A DNA stretch of 64,000 bases, taken from NCBI RefSeq assembly GCF_030651835.1, contig NZ_JAUSBX010000144.1:1-64000 (forward strand), in the 5' to 3' direction. The notes under the pieces were generated by a model. The model worked only from the letters and a program-made list of their open reading frames with translations. It was not told where the DNA came from and did no database searches. Made by a program: the position numbers and the translations under genes. This document shows positions 8,931-18,129 of this stretch, one piece after another; positions within the stretch are counted from its first letter, which is position 1; each line of letters begins with the position of its first letter. This DNA comes from Methylicorpusculum sp. (GTDB taxonomy: Bacteria; Pseudomonadota; Gammaproteobacteria; Methylococcales; Methylomonadaceae).

Positions 8931-9815
8931 TTACAGGTCTTTTTCACGGATTTTCAGTAATAAACTGACTCTACGGTTTTTTTGGCGCCCCTCGGCTGAA
9001 TCGTTGCCGGCAATCGGTTGCGTATCGGCGTAACTTACCGCTCGCAGACGTTTGGCATCAAGTCCTTGGGTGGTGAGATAGTGCAACACGTTGGTGGCTC
9101 GGGCTGCGCCCAGCTCCCAGTTGGTTGGAAATTGTCTGGTTTTAATAGGGCGGTTATCGGTGTGTCCTTCAATAAAAATCAGCCCGGTCGCCTGATTGAG
9201 GAGTCCTGACAGACTATTGAGCAAAGCTTTTCCTCCGGGAGTCAGTACCGCCTTCGATGACTCAAACAAAATATTGTCCTGAATTTCCAGCTGTGCATAG
9301 TCTTCAGTGACTTTTAGGTTGATTTTTTGATCCAGGCCTAATTGACCCAGTTTTTCGGACAATTTGATTTGCAGTTGATTTTCTGTGTTTTCAATTTCCG
9401 GCAGTGTTTCGCTTTTTGTTTCAATAGTTTCAATGGGCGGAGCGATAGGTTTCTCAGCCGGAGCCGGGGCGGTTAATAATTCTTTCGTCAGCTTTTCTGA
9501 ATCGACGTGTTCGATTTCAATGGGGCTTGGCTGGGCTTTGGTAACGACGCCGGTGATGATTTTTTGAGTCGGTTTTTTAATCGCCTCTTCGGGCTGCTTG
9601 GTCGCAACAGGTTTAGGTTTTTGTGGAGAAGACACTTTTTCTTCTTGTGTTTTAAAGTCACTGACTGAAATCAGGGAAATGATCAGCATCACTATCAATA
9701 CAAAAACGTCCAGATAGCTGAGCAGCCAGTTTTGCCGGGTGGATGGGTCCGGATCATTCAACAGATCTTCCATTATTTTGGAGGACTGGAGCTTAAGGAA
9801 AGGGTCTTTGTTCAT
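8931..9815 (-). CDS. MotB-like / OmpA-domain protein
   Basis: The 294-residue protein has a short cytoplasmic N-terminus, one membrane helix (about 32-50), a Pro/Lys/Glu-rich linker, and a C-terminal OmpA-like peptidoglycan-binding domain (about 165-288). That domain shows IEGHTDNRPI, NWELGAARATNV and GRQKNRRVSL. This is the MotB architecture. With the MotA-like protein just upstream it should form a proton- or sodium-driven stator or related energised complex in the inner membrane. No other flagellar genes are in the window. It may serve a distant flagellum or an unrelated force-transducing role. Confidence 0.82.
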   Translation of the reverse strand: MNKDPFLKLQSSKIMEDLLNDPDPSTRQNWLLSYLDVFVLIVMLIISLISVSDFKTQEEKVSSPQKPKPVATKQPEEAIKKPTQKIITGVVTKAQPSPIEIEHVDSEKLTKELLTAPAPAEKPIAPPIETIETKSETLPEIENTENQLQIKLSEKLGQLGLDQKINLKVTEDYAQLEIQDNILFESSKAVLTPGGKALLNSLSGLLNQATGLIFIEGHTDNRPIKTRQFPTNWELGAARATNVLHYLTTQGLDAKRLRAVSYADTQPIAGNDSAEGRQKNRRVSLLLKIREKDL

Positions 9816-9847
9816 GGCGATGACCGGAAATACAGGCGTTTGCGCGA

Positions 9848-10675
9848 TTAGTCTGAGCTGTTATTAAGTTCATTTTCATAGCGTACGATAAAAGAGCGCA
9901 AGGTTTCGCGAACGAATGAAGGGCTCCGTCTCTCCGCGATCAGCGTAATGCCTTCCATGATCATGCTCATGATCATGATGCGTTGCTCGGTGCGTCTTTC
10001 CAGTTTGAGAGCGATGGGTGTGAAGATAAGATTGGCAAAAATCAACCCGTAAAAAGTCGTGATCAACGCGACGCCCATATTCAAACTCATCGCGCCAACG
10101 TCTCTAAGATCAATTATTTCCAGCATGTTAATCAGGCCAACCAGCGTGCCGAGCATGCCGAAAGCCGGAGAAAACCCGGCCATACTATGAAAAATATTGG
10201 CGTCTGCTTTTTCCTGGGCTCTGAGTCTGGCGATTCGCCATTTTAATAAAGACAAAATGTCTTCAGTGGGTGTTTGATCGACAACCAGTTGAAATCCGGT
10301 TTTAAGATAAGGATTATTGATGGTGTCGATAACGTTCTCTATTGCGACAAAATTCCGGTTAAACCACATTTTCGAAACAGAGATTATTTCTTCCGCCTCT
10401 TTCTCGGGGTTCAGGCTTTCATAAAGGAAAATCAATTTAACTGATTTGATGCCTTGTTTAATGTCTCTCAGCGGGTAGCTCAGACAAACTGCGGCAATGG
10501 TTCCTATCACGACGATGAAAAGTCCGTAAAGATTCAGATATGACCGGGCATCGTTGGCGGCAACAAAGACGATAAATAAAAATAAAAGCAAGCTGAATAT
10601 CAACCCTAATGCGGTTGAATAATTGAGCGAACGGGTTTTATGCGCTGTGTAATTGAATAGGTCGAATTTGTTCAT
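9848..10675 (-). CDS. MotA-like proton channel protein
   Basis: The 275-residue membrane protein has two early helices (about 20-41 and 49-68). A cytoplasmic stretch follows, then the paired helices typical of MotA/PomA with GFSPAFGMLGTLVGLINML and NMGVALITTFYGLIFANLI. It is the first gene of a leftward operon with the MotB-like gene 32 bases downstream and an HExxH protein after that. The pair should conduct ions to drive conformational work. Length and motifs favour the MotA/PomA branch over TolQ/ExbB. Confidence 0.85.
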   Translation of the reverse strand: MNKFDLFNYTAHKTRSLNYSTALGLIFSLLLFLFIVFVAANDARSYLNLYGLFIVVIGTIAAVCLSYPLRDIKQGIKSVKLIFLYESLNPEKEAEEIISVSKMWFNRNFVAIENVIDTINNPYLKTGFQLVVDQTPTEDILSLLKWRIARLRAQEKADANIFHSMAGFSPAFGMLGTLVGLINMLEIIDLRDVGAMSLNMGVALITTFYGLIFANLIFTPIALKLERRTEQRIMIMSMIMEGITLIAERRSPSFVRETLRSFIVRYENELNNSSD

Positions 10676-10761
10676 GGCTTGATGATAACAGACAGTCCGT
10701 ATTATGTAGATAGTATCGAATAAATGTAGCGACGGGTGAAGGGGTAAAATGGCGATGGTTT

Positions 10762-10800
10762 AAAAAACGCGGGTCAATCAGGCCGAACTGCGTGTTTTTT
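10762..10800. terminator. Bidirectional AT-flanked hairpin, orphan
   Basis: AAAAAACGC and GCGTGTTTTTT flank an 18-base centre, so both strands would end in a T-run after the stem (with a bulge). It lies between the divergent MotA-like and GacA-like genes, where no gene needs termination. The remaining 10676-10973 interval holds no gene that I can see. An untranslated RNA ending here is possible. Confidence 0.4.
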
Positions 10801-10973
10801 AACAGAAAATAGTTGTAAAGAATTGTTGGTCAGGGAAAACACTATTCCTGGTATCCAAAGTCATTCGACAAAAATTGATATATCAAGCTGATTTTGGCAA
10901 ACTATGAGTCCGCAGCACCCAAGATTATCAGAATTTTCAAGTAGCGAAGCTCATCAGGAGAATTTCAGGCATT

Positions 10974-11606
10974 ATGATTAAAGTGTTACTTGTCGATGAT
11001 CATGAAATAGTTCGTTCGGGTGTTGAATCTTTGCTCAATGGGACCGGGGATATTTGTGTAATTGCCGTTGCCAGTTCAGGAGAGGAATGCCTTGAGCTGC
11101 TTGCAGTTCATCAGTTGGATGTTGTCTTGATGGATATCAGTATGCCCGGAATCGGGGGTGCTGAGGCCAGTCGGAGGGTTTTACTGGATTTTCCCGCCAT
11201 AAAAGTGATAGTACTCTCTGTTTTCAATGACGGCCCTGTTCCTCAGCAACTGATGAAAATGGGTGCTGCCGGATTTATTTCAAAAAGCTCGCCTTTTGAA
11301 GAAATGGTCGTTGCCATCCGGAGTGTCATGAAAGGGGAGCGTTATCTTTGCTCCGAAGTAGCCAGAAATATGGCATTTTGGGGCTTGGATCCTGATGATA
11401 ATTCGCCGTTTAGCCGTTTGTCTCAACGCGAATCAGAAGTTGTGGTGATGATCTTGAACGGCAAATCAATTAAAGAGATGTCGGAATTACTGACGCTTAG
11501 TGATAAGACAATCAATACTTATCGATACAGGCTTTACGAAAAACTGCATGTTAAAAACGATGTGGAACTGACCCGTTTAGCCATTAAATACAACTATACG
11601 AATTAG
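10974..11606 (+). CDS. NarL/GacA-type response regulator
   Basis: The 210-residue product has a receiver domain (1-120) with acidic residues D8/D9, the phosphoacceptor D54 (VLMDISMPG) and a conserved Lys near 104. A LuxR-type helix-turn-helix follows (about 143-205: LSQRESEVVVMILNGKSIKEMS). Length and sequence resemble GacA/UvrY. In gammaproteobacteria GacA-type regulators activate small RNAs that sequester CsrA, and csrA is present at 60.7 kb, but no kinase or small RNA is seen nearby. An AGGAG ribosome site precedes ATG. A family A repeat begins 30 bases past the stop. Confidence 0.85.
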   Translation: MIKVLLVDDHEIVRSGVESLLNGTGDICVIAVASSGEECLELLAVHQLDVVLMDISMPGIGGAEASRRVLLDFPAIKVIVLSVFNDGPVPQQLMKMGAAGFISKSSPFEEMVVAIRSVMKGERYLCSEVARNMAFWGLDPDDNSPFSRLSQRESEVVVMILNGKSIKEMSELLTLSDKTINTYRYRLYEKLHVKNDVELTRLAIKYNYTN

Positions 11607-11633
11607 TTTTGGCCGGCACTCACTCAAGATTTA

Positions 11634-11735
11634 GGTATCAGCTCACCCATCCCATTTTATTGGGTGTAGGTGGTTGATTGAAAAAGGCTTCTGCAACAGG
11701 GCTGTTGCAGAGAGCTATTTGTCCTTTGATACGCT
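11634..11735 (+). repeat. Family A nested-hairpin repeat (A1)
   Basis: Starting with GGTATCAGCTCACCC, it carries GGTGTAGGTGGTTGATTGAA and the perfect inner hairpin CTGCAACA/TGTTGCAG (11691-11698 with 11703-11710). The same order occurs inverted at 43.6 kb and in the same orientation at 49.5 kb. The right arm of the outer palindrome is lost here, and a family B copy follows 70 bases on. Confidence 0.75.
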
Positions 11736-11806
11736 CAGGACGATCCTTTTGACGATTGGCATTACGTCTTCACGAAATTCTTTTGGGCGTAATCCTCAGG
11801 TAATAA

Positions 11807-11930
11807 CAGCACTTTCCAGTTTAAACTTTTATCTGTCGTTGTGGGTTGGCGTAAGCCTTGCGAGGAACGTCGTAAACCCGTTCTCGCAAAGCTGACGCTT
11901 CCCCTTTTATCATCAAATAGAGAATTGTTG
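11807..11930 (-). repeat. Family B palindromic element (B2)
   Basis: Terminal inverted repeats are CAGCACTTTCCAGTTTAAAC (11807-11826) and CATCAAATAGAGAATTGTTG (11911-11930). Inside, TTGCGAG (11858-11864) pairs with CTCGCAA (11883-11889). The conserved core reads, on the minus strand, GTTTACGACGTTCCTCGCAA. This shorter copy lacks the inner insert seen at 23.6 and 29.4 kb. From 11931 to 12166 I see no gene; a purine-rich AGGAG site serves rhlE. Confidence 0.8.
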
Positions 11931-12166
11931 ATGTAATAAAACGAAATCACCAGGACCTTATTTCCAGACATACCCTTATTCTTAAAAAAAAGCCGAGGTA
12001 AGGGCTGTCCGGTCTGTTACAATGTTCTTCATTACATCGCTCAGTCTGCGGTGTTCCTCGCGGTCACCTCTTCCGGTACACTTCGATCTCATCCACCCTA
12101 CACGAATTCCGCCTAGACTGACCCAGGGTATTCCCCGGTTAGGCCATTCCAGGAGCTTTATCCATA

Positions 12167-13537
12167 ATGTTATTTTCAGAACTCGGCTTAGCGGCCGAAT
12201 TAGTCCGTGCTGTGTCCGAAGAAGGCTACACCACCCCAACTCCGGTTCAACTTCAGGCCATTCCAGCGATTCTTGAGGGACGCGACGTATTGGCCGGTGC
12301 TCAAACCGGTACCGGTAAAACTGCCGGTTTTACTCTGCCCTTGTTGCATCGATTACATACCCGCAAGCCACTTGGCAATCGCCGCCCTGTTCGGGCCCTG
12401 ATTCTTACCCCGACCCGCGAGCTTGCTGCGCAAGTTGCCGAGAGTGTCGCTACCTATGGTAAATATCTCTCATTCAAGTCAACGGTTATCTTCGGTGGTC
12501 TGAGTATCAATCCTCAAATTGCGCAATTGCGCAGAGGCCCCGAAATCGTTATTGCTACGCCCGGTCGTTTGCTTGATCACATCGCTCAGAAAACAGTCGA
12601 TCTATCGCATCTGGAAATTTTGGTTCTGGATGAAGCTGACCGCATGCTGGATATGGGCTTTATTCGCGATATCCGCAAAATTCTGGCTTTGTTGCCGCCT
12701 ATTGGTGTCGACGGACGTCAGAACTTGTTGTTCTCGGCGACTTTCTCCGATGAAATACGCCAGCTTGCCAACGGATTGCTGCATGACCCTGCGCAGATCG
12801 AAGTGGCCCGCAGGAACACTACGGTAGAAACAGTCAGCCAGGTCGTTCATCTGGTCGACCGCACTCGTAAACATGAGCTTTTGTCTCATTTGATCAGTAA
12901 ACAAAACTGGCGTCAGGTGCTGGTATTTACCCGTACTAAACACGGTGCCAACAAGCTTGCCGAACAACTCAACCGTGACGGGTTAGGTTCGGCGGCTATT
13001 CACGGCAATAAAAGCCAGGGCGCGCGCACCAAAGCCCTTGCCGATTTTAAGAGTGGAGCCGTTCGTATTTTGGTCGCTACCGATATCGCTGCGCGCGGAC
13101 TGGACATCGATCAATTGCCGCATGTCGTCAACTTCGAACTGCCTAACATACCTGAAGATTATGTTCACCGTATTGGCCGCACCGGACGCGCCGGAAATGA
13201 AGGGGAAGCGGTTTCTCTGGTTTGTATCGACGAGCGTGATTTTCTACGCGACATTGAACGGTTGATTAAACACGAAATTCCCAAGGAGGCGATTGAGGGT
13301 TTTACACCGGATCCCACTATCAAATCCGAACCGGTTTTCAAGCAGCGTCAACAGCGGCCATCTCGGTCTTCTAATGGTGCCAGATCGAATAGCAGCCATG
13401 GGAAACAACCCGAGCAGAAACCGCAGGCGAAGCAAAGTCATCATAATCCACGCAACAATAGCGGTCAGCAGCGGGTTTCCGATCAGAGCAGTCGTACCAA
13501 CGTGAGCCGGACCGGGCAACGCCGTGTCGGCGCTTAA
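12167..13537 (+). CDS. rhlE: DEAD-box ATP-dependent RNA helicase RhlE
   Basis: The 456-residue protein carries the full DEAD-box set in order: Q motif ([12 protein letters not shown]), [36 protein letters not shown], and [10 protein letters not shown]. Two RecA-like domains span about 1-210 and 220-375. A basic Ser/Asn/Gln-rich tail (about 385-456) is typical of RhlE-type helicases and likely binds RNA. Such enzymes remodel RNA in ribosome assembly and decay and are often cold-induced. The start at 12167 has an AGGAG site 9 bases upstream. A long untranslated leader is possible. Confidence 0.93.
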   Translation: MLFSELGLAAELVRAVSEEGYTTPTPVQLQAIPAILEGRDVLAGAQTGTGKTAGFTLPLLHRLHTRKPLGNRRPVRALILTPTRELAAQVAESVATYGKYLSFKSTVIFGGLSINPQIAQLRRGPEIVIATPGRLLDHIAQKTVDLSHLEILVLDEADRMLDMGFIRDIRKILALLPPIGVDGRQNLLFSATFSDEIRQLANGLLHDPAQIEVARRNTTVETVSQVVHLVDRTRKHELLSHLISKQNWRQVLVFTRTKHGANKLAEQLNRDGLGSAAIHGNKSQGARTKALADFKSGAVRILVATDIAARGLDIDQLPHVVNFELPNIPEDYVHRIGRTGRAGNEGEAVSLVCIDERDFLRDIERLIKHEIPKEAIEGFTPDPTIKSEPVFKQRQQRPSRSSNGARSNSSHGKQPEQKPQAKQSHHNPRNNSGQQRVSDQSSRTNVSRTGQRRVGA

Positions 13538-13562
13538 CCGCGACCTTACAGGTTAAATCGCC

Positions 13563-13592
13563 GCCGTTACGGCAATTCTTGGCGTAACGGCG
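13563..13592 (+). terminator. Hairpin after rhlE
   Basis: CGCCGTTACG and CGTAACGGCG form a perfect 10-bp stem with an 11-base loop shortly after the rhlE stop. There is no immediate T-run, so it may stabilise the mRNA end rather than act as a strict intrinsic terminator. Confidence 0.5.
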
Positions 13593-13695
13593 AAGGACCT
13601 ATTATTTGTAAATGCTTATGGAAAACTCAAAATGCTGACGATTAGCTAAAAGTTGTTCATAATCGGATTCAATTTATTATTGGCGGAAATTCCAG

Positions 13696-14688
13696 ATGAA
13701 AGCTGTTGTCATGACTGCCGTGGGTGGTGCCGAAGTTTTGCAGATCAAACCGGTTGATGAGCCGCAAATTACTGAGCCTCATCAGGTCAAGATCCGGATC
13801 AAGGCGGCGGGTGTCAATCCGGTGGATACCAAAATAAGGCGGAAAGGTCTTTTTTATGGAGCCGTGCCGCCTGCCATCTTAGGATGTGACGGAGCGGGAA
13901 CTGTTATCGCTACAGGCACTGAAGTTATTGGTTTTAAGCCCGGCGATGACGTGTGGTATTGTCATGGAGGCTTGGGCCGTGAGTCCGGCAACTATTGCGA
14001 ATATACGGTAATCGACAGCCGTTGGCTCGCTGCAAAACCGCAGTCCTTGACCTTTATCGAAGCCGCCGCTGCACCATTGGTGCTGATAACGGCCTGGGGC
14101 GCTTTGTATGACAGGGGGGCTTTGCAGCCCGGACAGACCGTTTTAATCCATGCCGGTGCCGGTGGTGTTGGTCATGTTGCAATTCAGTTGGCCAAATTAA
14201 GAGGCGCCAGGGTCATTGCTACGGTAAGCTCTCAGGAAAAGGCCGAATTTGTGGCTGCATTGGGGGCGGATGTCACCATCAACTATAAGGAAACGGATTA
14301 CGTTGCGGCTATCATGCAGTTAACTGATAACCACGGCGTTGATTTGGTTCTGGATACGGTGGGTTCCGAGGTGTTCCAAAGCAGCATTTATGCAACGGCC
14401 TGTTTTGGAACCTTGGTAACATTATTGGATCCGGGCTTGGTCGATCTTGCCGAGGCAAGGCTCAGAAATCTCAAAATTGGTTTTGAATTGATGCTGACTC
14501 CGCTTTTGCGTGACTTAAGTCCGGCTCGTGAGAAGCATATAGCTTTATTGAATAGCTGCAAAAACTTGATAGACAACAACCGGCTCAAGGTCTCCGTCGG
14601 GCGTATTTTTCCGCTGGAGCAAGCGGCCGAAGCTCATCGATTGATAGAAGAAGGGCATTGCACGGGCAAAATTGTGCTTGAAATTTGA
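13696..14688 (+). CDS. Quinone oxidoreductase-like medium-chain dehydrogenase
   Basis: The 330-residue product is a medium-chain dehydrogenase/reductase of the zinc-free quinone reductase branch. It has a GroES-like N-terminal domain with VNPVDTKIR and a Rossmann domain with HAGAGGVGHVAIQLAK (about 152-167) for NADPH binding. The cysteine/histidine ligands of zinc alcohol dehydrogenases are absent. It likely reduces quinones or alpha,beta-unsaturated carbonyls in the cytoplasm. It is monocistronic and converges on the HDOD gene. The substrate cannot be told from sequence. Confidence 0.85.
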   Translation: MKAVVMTAVGGAEVLQIKPVDEPQITEPHQVKIRIKAAGVNPVDTKIRRKGLFYGAVPPAILGCDGAGTVIATGTEVIGFKPGDDVWYCHGGLGRESGNYCEYTVIDSRWLAAKPQSLTFIEAAAAPLVLITAWGALYDRGALQPGQTVLIHAGAGGVGHVAIQLAKLRGARVIATVSSQEKAEFVAALGADVTINYKETDYVAAIMQLTDNHGVDLVLDTVGSEVFQSSIYATACFGTLVTLLDPGLVDLAEARLRNLKIGFELMLTPLLRDLSPAREKHIALLNSCKNLIDNNRLKVSVGRIFPLEQAAEAHRLIEEGHCTGKIVLEI

Positions 14689-14719
14689 AAGGGAAAAGTC
14701 GCTCAGGCTAATTTTTGCT

Positions 14720-15592
14720 TCAGCGCTTGGGATAAAAAATGGCGAATATTTCTTCAAATTGATCATGAACGGAATCCATGATTTTAACCAGTATGCTCTG
14801 GGAAATATTAAAGCGATCAAGTTCTTTATCAATGCTGTCCTCTAATTCCATCTTGCTCAATTTTACAGCCAGTCTGACAATGGCCGCTGTTTCGCTGAAA
14901 GGGCCGGTATTATAGGGAGCATTGTGTTGAGCAATGGATTCGGTAATGACGTCCGGCAATTTCCATAAGCGGCTGAGTTCTGAGCCAACCTGATAATGGT
15001 CGAAACCTAAAAGTCTGCGTTCCAATGCGCTGTCCGTCTCATCGGAGGATTCGATTAACAAACTGATCTCTCGGGCTAATTCCGGTATTCGTCTGTAGAG
15101 CACCAGTTTGCCTATTTCATGCAGCAAACCACAGATAAAAATCGTTTCCAGTTTTTCTGCTGATTGAGTTCTTTTTGAGATTTCTTTCGCGGCTAAGGCT
15201 GTTCTGACACTTTGAGCCCAATAGTCATTGAGCGAAATAGTACCCGTAGGCACATTCGAAAATTTCTCAATGATCAGGGTGCCTAACACCAGGTTTTGTA
15301 GTTCTTGTGTACCTATTATCGATATGGCTCTTGATATAGTCGAAATTTGCGAGGGAAAGCCAAAAAAAGCGCTGTTAACCAGTTTTAACAAACGCATCGT
15401 AAGTCCCGGATCCTTATCTATAACGCTTCCTGCATCAGCCATCGTTTTATTGGGATCATCAATCACTTTTTTCAGTTGAAAATAGATGGCAGGTGGTGAA
15501 CTCAGCTGCAAATCGCCTTTAAATAGATCCGATATGGTTAAATCGTTGCTGTTCAATGAAAAAGACGAATAGGGTTTGTTCATGGGCTTCAT
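14720..15592 (-). CDS. HDOD domain protein
   Basis: The 290-residue protein has an HDOD domain over about 25-225, marked by LSSPPAIYFQLKKVIDDP near the start, PGLTMRLLKLVNSAFFG, and FICGLLHEIGKLVL, a degenerate HD phosphohydrolase motif. HDOD proteins are usually non-catalytic adaptors in signalling, often tied to cyclic-di-GMP or chemotaxis proteins. Here the gene is divergent from a GGDEF/EAL gene, which suggests a shared pathway. The partner is unknown. Confidence 0.85.
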   Translation of the reverse strand: MKPMNKPYSSFSLNSNDLTISDLFKGDLQLSSPPAIYFQLKKVIDDPNKTMADAGSVIDKDPGLTMRLLKLVNSAFFGFPSQISTISRAISIIGTQELQNLVLGTLIIEKFSNVPTGTISLNDYWAQSVRTALAAKEISKRTQSAEKLETIFICGLLHEIGKLVLYRRIPELAREISLLIESSDETDSALERRLLGFDHYQVGSELSRLWKLPDVITESIAQHNAPYNTGPFSETAAIVRLAVKLSKMELEDSIDKELDRFNISQSILVKIMDSVHDQFEEIFAIFYPKR

Positions 15593-15745
15593 TTGGAATT
15601 TGTAAATACATGACTATGATTAACTGAAAGCATAGGGGAGCTTTTTCATAATGCAAGGAAGCAGCAGTGGATTCAAATACACTAAGAAACGGACCGATTC
15701 AATGGGATCTGTTGGCGGGATAGACAATCCGAATTTACCAAAAGT

Positions 15746-17590
15746 ATGATGTTGAGCAAATCATTACAACGCAAGAAAATAATCATAGCCGGCCTCGATT
15801 CTAAGTTAGTGATAGCCATAGAAGCGATGCTTTTGAGAAAAGGCTTTTCCAATTTGTCATTTGCGAATGAATGTGCGGATATTTATCGCATCATTCGTCC
15901 GTTTGCTGAGAATTCAGTCGATCTGGGCCTCGTCATTGTCGATGAGTTTTTGCCTGGAGGCGATGTGGGCCACATGTGCACATCGCTCTCCCGCGAAAAT
16001 AACGGTATCGCCCTGCCTTTTATTATTTTAAAAGCGGAATCTTCGGATCAATTAAATGACTCCATCCAGTCTTCAGGGGATTTGATTTACGATCTTTATG
16101 CGTCATTTAGAGAGGCCGAATTATTGATTTTGGTCGAATTACTTTTGGTTTTAAAGAATGAGCGATATTTACGCAATCAACAGCAGGAAAAATTAATCAG
16201 CGAGTTGGCTACCCGGAAACTGCTTGATGCCAAACTAAAATATTTGATCGCTCATGACGAACTGACCGGCTTGATGAACCGTGCCAACTTGGAGCAACAC
16301 ATTCGCTTGAGCCTCATGCGATTTAAAGCGCTGCATCAAAATGGCGCGTTGTTATTGATAGATCTTGATCGCTTTGGTCTCATCAATGATCTGGAAGGTT
16401 TTGATGTAGCTGACAGGCTGATTATAGAGGTGGTCGCATTAATCAGAAAGACTTTGACGAGAGACGTTTTTTTTGCGCGTATCGATTCAGATGAATTTTG
16501 CCTTTATTTCGAAAACGTTTCTCTTACTCAGGCTAAGGAATCTGCGGAAGCGATACGCAAAAGTCTGGATGAATGCCGCTTCACTACCGGGGATGTTTGT
16601 TACAACATCACGGCATCGATTGGCATCGCCGCGTTACCCACACAGAAAGTGATTGTCCATCCTGAAGAACTGATTTCCAAAGCCCATCAAGCGTGCTATC
16701 TGGCAAAACAAAATGGCCGTAATATGGTCTGGATCTATAACGAGGACGATAAAGCCATCAAGGAAAGGCACCGTGATGTTTTTTGGGTTCCACTGATTCG
16801 GGAAGCCTTGGTCGACAAAAACTGTTTTCTGGTTTTTCAGCCGGTTATTAACTTGAAATCAGGTATTGTCTCGCATTATGAAGTGCTTATCAGGATGCGG
16901 GGGCAGGCTGACAGCGTCATTCATCCCATAGAATTTATTCCGGTAGCCGAGAGGATGGGGTTGATTCATTGCATAGACATCTGGGTGGTTGAAAACGCGA
17001 TAGATTTTTTGGCCGCGTTGCCCGTTGAAATGTCGGATGTTTGTCTTGCGATTAATTTGTCCGGTTTTGCCTTTCAGGATGGTAGTTTATTACCAACTCT
17101 AAAGCGAAAGCTGGATCTCTCCTGGGTTAATGCCGACCGGATTACGTTTGAAATTACCGAAACTGCCGCTGTTGATAATTTCGACCAAACCCGGCAAATG
17201 ATCAACAAAATAAGAGCACTGGGATGCCATTTTGCTTTGGACGATTTCGGTGCCGGGTTTTGTTCATTTAACTACCTCAAAAAATTCCCTGTCGATTATG
17301 TCAAGATTGACGGCCAATTCATTCGCAATCTGGTCAATGATGAAACCGATCAAGTATTGGTAAAATCAATGGCGGATGTCGCCAGGAAACTGGGCAAGAA
17401 AACCGTGGCAGAATTCATAGAGGTACCGCAGGTTATTCCGATATTGGTCAGCCTCGGTATTGAGTACGGGCAAGGCTATCTTTTTGGTAAGCCCTGTCGG
17501 GAATTAATTGATGGAGGCCGGGTTCCTCTTGCACAATTTTCAAATGAAAGCGAAACAAAATCGCATTTTTCGTATAATAGGCTTGATTAA
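15746..17590 (+). CDS. GGDEF/EAL protein with N-terminal receiver-like domain
   Basis: The 614-residue protein has three parts. A receiver-like domain (about 8-130) lacks a clear set of acidic pocket residues. A GGDEF domain (about 165-330) has its active-site loop changed to DSDEF at 247-251. An EAL domain (about 345-590) has EVL at 379-381, ETAAV, DDFGAGF from 499, and KIDGQFI. The altered GGDEF probably does not make cyclic-di-GMP. The EAL part looks competent to degrade it, since EVL variants can be active. The HDOD gene is divergent at 15.6 kb. Two adjacent ATG codons make the exact start uncertain by one residue. Confidence 0.88.
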   Translation: MMLSKSLQRKKIIIAGLDSKLVIAIEAMLLRKGFSNLSFANECADIYRIIRPFAENSVDLGLVIVDEFLPGGDVGHMCTSLSRENNGIALPFIILKAESSDQLNDSIQSSGDLIYDLYASFREAELLILVELLLVLKNERYLRNQQQEKLISELATRKLLDAKLKYLIAHDELTGLMNRANLEQHIRLSLMRFKALHQNGALLLIDLDRFGLINDLEGFDVADRLIIEVVALIRKTLTRDVFFARIDSDEFCLYFENVSLTQAKESAEAIRKSLDECRFTTGDVCYNITASIGIAALPTQKVIVHPEELISKAHQACYLAKQNGRNMVWIYNEDDKAIKERHRDVFWVPLIREALVDKNCFLVFQPVINLKSGIVSHYEVLIRMRGQADSVIHPIEFIPVAERMGLIHCIDIWVVENAIDFLAALPVEMSDVCLAINLSGFAFQDGSLLPTLKRKLDLSWVNADRITFEITETAAVDNFDQTRQMINKIRALGCHFALDDFGAGFCSFNYLKKFPVDYVKIDGQFIRNLVNDETDQVLVKSMADVARKLGKKTVAEFIEVPQVIPILVSLGIEYGQGYLFGKPCRELIDGGRVPLAQFSNESETKSHFSYNRLD

Positions 17591-18129
17591 GCAAATTCAA
17601 TCCGAGCTTCTTTCGCAAATAAGCATTCGTTGCACTTCACCTGATTTTTATTAATGGGTTAAAACTAACCTTATCCAGCTACGATTTTCCGGACAAGATT
17701 TCTTTTGAATCGATGATTAATGGATTTAGGTGCGGCGTTTTGCTTTGTTCAGGTTTACTTCATGACGCTGAGTTATTTTTATTCAACAAGCAAAGCTGTA
17801 TTCCGGAAATTCTTTGTATCAAATGGTCATCATTAGACCGCTTTATGCCTTAAGGATTTTCCATTAGTGCCAGGGATGTTCATCCTTAGTCGGCAAGAAG
17901 GGCTGCGTTATAAATGGCGGCATTGATTTAATTCGTTGGAAAGCCCAATATAAACAATCACCTGATAAATAACGAAAAGGTCCATTTAATGACTGCTAAT
18001 CAGGTTCATCCTTGCTCCAAGAATCAAACATAAATACATCAGCTTCACTGACAGTTTTTTTGAGTATAGATGCGCCGCTTATTTTGCGGCAAATATGAAG
18101 CGTATACCGAATAATCAATTTTTTAAAAT
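17591..18129. other. Intergenic region without recognised feature
   Basis: These 539 AT-rich bases carry only tiny open frames (14-16 codons, for example ATG 17990) and no repeat, tRNA or clear terminator that I can recognise. Part must hold the promoter of the penicillin-binding protein gene, whose ribosome site is weak. Confidence 0.5.
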
